Part shown: one piece after another, positions 59,358 through 64,000 of the stretch
Numbering within the stretch: position 1 is the stretch's first letter
How the letters are laid out: each line of letters begins with the position of its first letter
Assembly: GCA_037039685.1 (NCBI GenBank)
Contig: JAWNGF010000001.1
Coordinates: forward strand, 4,216,001 to 4,280,000
Origin: Ceratobasidium sp. AG-K
Lineage: Eukaryota > Basidiomycota > Agaricomycetes > Cantharellales > Ceratobasidiaceae
Reading direction: 5' to 3'
Length of the DNA stretch: 64,000 nucleotides
Notes under the pieces: generated by a model
What the model was told of the DNA's origin: nothing
Seen by the model: the letters and a program-made list of their open reading frames with translations, nothing else
The model's database searches: none
Made by a program: the position numbers and the translations under genes

Positions 59358-59571
59358 CACTGAGCCAAAAAAGAAATGCACACGTGACCAGTTTCGGCGT
59401 GCAATCTCAGCGATGCTCGCTCAGTCAGCCGAATCGCTTAGAGTTGCTAATAGAAAGTGTGCGAATGTACTTGTAGATCGTATATACACAATATAAGCTT
59501 ACTACGTGACGAAATGAGCGGTATAAAACAAAATTAGTGGATCAGCGGCTGTGCATTTCTTTTTTGGGTTT
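59358..59571 (+). repeat. Left terminal inverted repeat (214 bases)
   Basis: Matches 60744-60957 in reverse complement with scattered single-base differences that are nearly all transitions at CpG sites (CG here, CA or TG in the right copy). It is itself bounded by a short inverted repeat, CCAAAAAAGAAATGCACA at the outer end and TGTGCATTTCTTTTTTGG at the inner end. Confidence 0.88.
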
Positions 59572-59643
59572 GTTTGATTTTCTGCCCGACCGGAAAGAAA
59601 TCTTCACAACACATTAAATTACATATAGACAGACATACAAATG

Positions 59644-60652
59644 CTAGCAGTGAGTGTTTCCACCCTTCTCTTGTATCAGTTCATCCACTCTGTTAACCAT
59701 AGAGGCATACAGGTTGGCAATTGTTGCCACCTCAATTCCCTCCCACTCCTCCTTCAAAGCCATCCATAGCTGGGCACTGTTGTGGGGTAGGATTGGTTGA
59801 CAACAGACCCGGTGCTCTAGCATGGCCCAAAAATGCTCAATTATGTTTATATCCGGGCTATATGAGGGCCAAGGAAGTACTGGGATGGAATTTGAAGCCA
59901 TCCACATCATGGCCACCTTGGAAGTATGCTTCAGGTTGTTGTCACACTGATAGATTTGTTCTGATTGGGGAGTGGAAAGTGTAGGGAGGTAGTTGGGGAG
60001 TGCATCATCAAGATTTCTCCTTTGTAAGCACACCTGTGATACGTGTGAGTGGTCCAACACCATCTGCAGAAATAACCCCCCACACAGCCACACTCCCTCC
60101 CCCATGTTTGACTGTCTTCTTTGTGTACCTAGAATCAAGAGCCTGTCCATCAAATCTCCAGACATGTTGGCGGCCTTTTGAGTTGAAAATCTTGAAGATA
60201 GACTTGTCTGAAAATAAGACATGCTGCCATTGATTTTCTGACCATGTGCAATGCACTCAAGCCCATGCTAAGTGCAAATTTTTGGCTTTGTTGCTGAGGT
60301 GAGGAACAGGGCGGGAATCCAAGTGTGAAGACCAGTGTCATGTAGGTGATTTTCAGAGAGTTTGAGGGGTAATTTCTGGAAACATCTCCCACTGGACTCC
60401 AGCCACAGATCTTGATGGGTCTTGTGTGAGTGCCAGCTTGGCTGTGGTGACCCCTCAATCTCCAATTTTGCATGGACATCCCGTCTTGGGGGCTACATAA
60501 TCAAAATCCTCTGTTTCATAGTACTTTGAGTAAATATGGCATGCAGTACTGGGATGAATCCCAAGCTTGGCTCTGATGTCAGAAAACTGCTCCCCTGCAT
60601 TCTGCCGATCAACAACACAAGCTTTAGTGGCTACAGACGTGTACTTTGGCAT
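59644..60652 (-). pseudogene. Tc1-type transposase remnant
   Basis: The remnant starts MPKYTSVATKACVVDRQNAG with a helix-turn-helix-like piece (KLGIHPSTACHIYSKYYETE). Later, in other frames, come WSENQWQHVLFSDKSIFKI (first catalytic Asp), HVWRFDGQALDSRY, GGGSVAVWGVISADGVGPL, QCDNNLKHTSK (second Asp) and WPSYSPDINIIEHFWAML (catalytic Glu), ending at 59644. These are the DDE blocks of Tc1 transposases in correct order. The blocks sit in different frames and several stops occur (for example TGA within the AWA-VHCTW segment near 60270), so the gene is dead. Confidence 0.88.
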
Positions 60653-60743
60653 GAGAAGACGCTATATAGTTGGATAGAGCACAAAGGATGGTCTGAATTA
60701 TGTGTGGGCAGTGCTGAAAGTATGTGGGGCGGAATCCTTGAGT

Positions 60744-60957
60744 AAACCCAAAAAAGAAATGCACAGCTGCTGATTCACTAATTTTGTTTTATACTGCTCA
60801 TTTTGTCACATAGCAAGCTTATATTGTGTATATACAATCTACAAGTACATTTGCACACTTTCTATTAGTAACTCTAAGCAATTTGGCTGACTGAGCAAGC
60901 GTCACTGAGATTGCATGCCGAAACTGGTCACATGTGCATTTCTTTTTTGGCTCAGTG
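60744..60957 (-). repeat. Right terminal inverted repeat (214 bases)
   Basis: Reverse complement partner of 59358-59571. This copy has lost most CpG sites that the left copy keeps, with C-to-T or G-to-A changes. Confidence 0.88.
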
Positions 60958-60959
60958 TA

Positions 60960-62320
60960 TATTAAAGTTTGGCTATCATCAAGCAAACACAAGGTATTGG
61001 TTGGATTGATTGGACTGATACAGGCAACAGCCAAGGGATTGGGTGATGCAAGTCCGGAAGGCATGCTGAAATTTGTAACCGCCACAGGCATTCCAAATTA
61101 TGCTGTGGTGTAATTCTTTGAGATCTGCGAGACTGGATGGAGAAGTTGTTCACGCCACTGTCTAATCCAGAGGGTAACTTCCCACCCCCTCTCATTCAAG
61201 GCGTCACTGTCCTACTGCACAAAGGACTGCCAGCGTGAAAAGGACAGACTTAAGCAAATGGTTCCGGTGCCACCCAACTAAATGTAGGCTACAAGGGGAT
61301 GATTTTACAGACGCAATGAGAGGCAGGTTACTATCAGGCGGCCCACAGTCTTGGACTAGGACGACTAGAGCAGTGCACAAGTTACATATTGGCAAGTAAC
61401 AGTGGAGCAAAAGGTTTGTCTATTGTGCCTCTTTGGGGACTCTACAGCAGCTCATGATGTACATTTCATAGGTCGCATGTGATTAGATGAGATTGTTCAT
61501 ATGGATACTACTATATGTGGGCCAGCGAGCACAGGAGGGTCGGTTCAACTGGAGATATCAGCGCTAACTTACAGTACCTGCCCTGTTCGATTGTATAATC
61601 AAGTATCACGTGAAGTGTCGAGCTTCACAACGCGCACTCCACGAATGAAATGAGGATACAACACAAGTTGCCAAATAAATATATAAAATGCACTTTTTGC
61701 TTTCCAATCCGAGTCAAAAGCGGGAAACAAGTAGAAAAGTGAAAATGATGTGTTATGATGAGGGAATAAACAAAGAAAAATGCAAGCTCAACACAACGGG
61801 AAACAGAGTAAAATCCAATTGTTGGGCACAGATACACGGCGAGTCCATTAAGAGTCCGTCCAGATCACAAAGTCGAGTTGTGCGTGTGTACTGTACGAGT
61901 ATAGCATGCGGAAGAGAAGAGCGGAATAAGGAAGAGGGCAACAAGCACCGCTGTTGCTAGGAAAAAGTTAAAAACAGCAAGGCAAAAATGGGGCGCCAAT
62001 TCACGCGAACGCGCTCGAGGCTGTCCGGATCCGCATATGTCGAGAGTGTCGTAACGAAACGTAAGACGTAGGACGTGTCGGAGAGGGGACAGGGCATAGA
62101 GCATACTGGAGTTGACCTAGATATAGAAACACGGAAAAGCGTATTGAACGGATGCGATGATGGGGAATATGATCCAAGCAACGGTGCTTGGGGATGCAGA
62201 TGCGATGGAACGAAGCATAAACGAGCGGCGACATAGTTGGTTTATATGTTCACTGATGACCCCATTTAACCGGGGCCAAATTTCAACTAAATTCATGCAA
62301 GTCGTTTTTTTTTTCTTGCT
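60960..62320. other. Intergenic stretch right of the transposon
   Basis: No gene is supported. A short plus-strand piece near 60990-61110 reads VGLIGLIQATAKGLGDAS but has neither start nor continuation, and may be an exon remnant of a gene cut by the insertion. The rest is AT-rich and includes the 3' flank of the CDC25 gene. Confidence 0.35.
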
Positions 62321-64000
62321 TTACCGCTTCGTAGTCGCAAATCCAAACGAGGCAGCACGGCCTAGCGTCGCTCGACTGATCAAATGGGACTTCCCAGCGA
62401 GACGAAGGTAGTTGGCTGTGGAAGAGGGCGGGCAGGGGCTCAGATCGGTCTCGCCATCGCACATCGAATCCCCGTCTTCGTCCAACGTAGAGAGGGAGCC
62501 AGCGTGGCCAGGGTTGTGACCCATTCGACGACCGAGCGAATTTTGAGACTGAGACGAACTATCACTGGATTGTTCGGGTGCACTAGAGCGCTTTGCATGT
62601 GCTTGTCCCGACGCAATGGCTGCAGCTGCTTTCTTCTTCTCGCCATAAGTGTACGATTTGGTGCGTTCCCAGCGACGGAAATTATTCAAGTCGCTGTGAC
62701 GAGCACGTAAGTGTACGGGGTCATCCATGCGTACATAGGAGTACGGGGGCTCAACTTGACTCTGAAACAAGTTCAGTATTAGCGGGCGATAGGCAATCTA
62801 GGCACGTACTGGCTTCTCCTTGAAGTATTGACTGAATCCACCCTCCATAACATACACTTCGGGGTAGTGGATGTTGGGGTAGGAATGGGTGTTCATCGCG
62901 CGGTCGCGAGAACGAAGGTGCTTCGCGCTGAACCAATATGTCAATCGAGGGCAAGGAGCGCAAAGGAACACTGGTACTTACAAGGTGGGCGCGCGTTTGA
63001 CGCTAAACTCACAATGGAAGACCAGAATATCCTTTTTCGTGCCGTCCCCACTGCGACTGGGCGTGGGCTTGTTATCTCCGAGTAGGCAATCCTCAATTGC
63101 TTGAGTGGTGTTCAGGTTAATCGCACCGGGAATGTGTCCGCCTTCGTATTCGTAGTCAAACCGGCAGTCAATGACCGTGTACGAGTTAATCTCTGAGTTG
63201 TACTGGCCCGCAAGTAGAGCATCGAGCTGAACCAGAATATTTAGTATATTTCTATAACAAAAAGTGAATAGTACCCACCGTGTCGCAGTTGATCCTCATC
63301 AATCCATCTTCACGAACTCGATGGCAGGGCAGGACCTTTCCATCGGCCTCGTTATCTCCGAACCCAGGTAGCCCGACACGCACGAGGGGGCTGCTCTGTT
63401 TTGGTGCCGAGCTTCCTTGCTGGTCAGAGCCTTGGGCGCCCATTCGACGAAGTGGAGGCACAGCTTTGCGAGTGATGTAGGCGCGAGCGGGGCTGCCATC
63501 TTCGCAATGCGAATCGTCCGAGCCAGGGACGTCCATGACAGGGCTGCCCATGAGTAGCGCCGAGCTAGTGACGCTAGCCGAAAATGCGCGGCGGGTGGGC
63601 TGGAGGCCGCCTGGTCGGGGAAGTGCACCTGTCGAGCTTGGCGCTTCGCTCCTTTGCACAGCGGAAAGGACGGGTCGGCGAGGGAGGGCATTGCGCTTGG
63701 GCAAGATTGCTTGGCCCTGGGAAGGGAACAATGTACCCTGGCCACCTGTTGTGGCGGAGCGCTCGAAAGGACGTCCAAGACCAATGCCAGGTGCTGGTCG
63801 AATAGGCTTCGAGGGTGAGACAGGAGGGGAGGACGAGAACAACGCAGGTTTATCAGGCGACGACAACGCAGCTTCGTGCGCTAATTGCTGCTCCAGCTGA
63901 CGAGCATGGGCAATCTCCTCTTCCAAGTCAAACTCAACAAACCCATCATGGTCAGGCTCGGGTTCAGATGAGCGTGCCTTGTCGGGTGAAGAGCTGGCAA
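62321..64000 (-). CDS. CDC25: CDC25 M-phase inducer phosphatase, C-terminal part
   Basis: The gene runs off the right edge; its 5' part is missing. Visible exons give EEEIAHARQLEQQLAHEAAL and a long Ser/Pro-rich regulatory region (SPPVSPSKPIRPAPG). The rhodanese-fold catalytic domain follows: LPCHRVREDGLMRINCDTLD, YTVIDCRFDYEYEGGHIPGA and INLNTTQAIEDCLL. The active site is ILVFHCEFSVKRAPTFAKHL, with nucleophile Cys and the C-x5-R loop. Then come NIHYPEVYVMEGGFSQYFKE and the C-terminal SYVRMDDPVHLRARHSDLNN, ending SFGFATTKR with TAA at 62321-62323. CDC25 removes inhibitory phosphates from Cdk1 and triggers mitosis. The loop residues SVK replace the more usual SSE-type residues of yeast and animal enzymes; the essential Cys and Arg are intact. 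Confidence 0.92.

Larger units (their letters stand above)
59358..60957. mobile_element. Degenerate Tc1/mariner DNA transposon
   Basis: The 1,600-base element begins CACTGAGCCAAAAAAG and ends with its reverse complement, and is flanked on both sides by TA (59356-59357 and 60958-60959), the target duplication of the Tc1/mariner superfamily. It carries 214-base terminal inverted repeats and one transposase remnant on the minus strand. The interrupted transposase means it cannot move by itself. Confidence 0.9.

Overview
The window reads as nuclear DNA of a filamentous basidiomycete. Almost every gene is cut by many 45-70 base introns with GT...AG ends, genes are dense on both strands without operons, and there are an AA9 cellulose-active oxygenase, a CBM1 protein, Zn2Cys6 regulators and an intron-bearing tRNA-Arg. 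Gene content and style suggest an Agaricomycete, possibly of the Rhizoctonia/Ceratobasidium type (inference). All gene models were spliced by eye, so outer coordinates are firmer than inner exon edges.

Layout. 1-2011 is the 3' part of a conserved fungal gene, perhaps a Pex8-like peroxin. 2881-3505 is an FKBP12-type prolyl isomerase, followed by an FKBP-like remnant. 4409-12716 is a secretome block: a small cysteine-rich secreted protein, an AA9 LPMO, a Zn2Cys6 regulator, and a secreted protein with a DD-peptidase-like metal site. 14190-18104 has an EBP/EXPERA sterol-isomerase-like protein, a PIG-Y-like GPI-anchor subunit and an unidentified gene. 18105-27736 is a minus-strand housekeeping run: topoisomerase III, the NOT4 ubiquitin ligase and PDCD5. 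28553-29607 is a dead metallophosphoesterase. 29739-36925 is a plus-strand run: a mitochondrial K+/H+ exchange protein, adrenodoxin reductase (with a frameshift) and a Ulp2-type SUMO protease. 37023-39561 holds a CBM1 protein and the exosome subunit RRP42.

39667-59200 is framed by an inverted pair of paralogous multi-pass membrane genes, each with a divergent tRNA-Arg(ACG) gene upstream; a third tRNA-Arg(ACG) lies beside the first copy. Between them are a CCDC137-like protein, a proline-rich repeat protein, a second Zn2Cys6 regulator, a SET domain-TAD3 fusion and POP1. TAD3 (wobble A-to-I editing) and POP1 (RNase P) both act on tRNA, and ACG-anticodon tRNA-Arg is a classical substrate of the Tad2/Tad3 deaminase. 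59358-60957 is a decayed Tc1/mariner element with 214-base inverted repeats. The window ends inside a CDC25 phosphatase gene on the minus strand.

The best candidates for something new are the SET-TAD3 fusion, with an unexplained in-frame TAG at the join region, and the inverted tRNA plus membrane-gene duplication. No CRISPR, prophage or bacterial-style system was seen.
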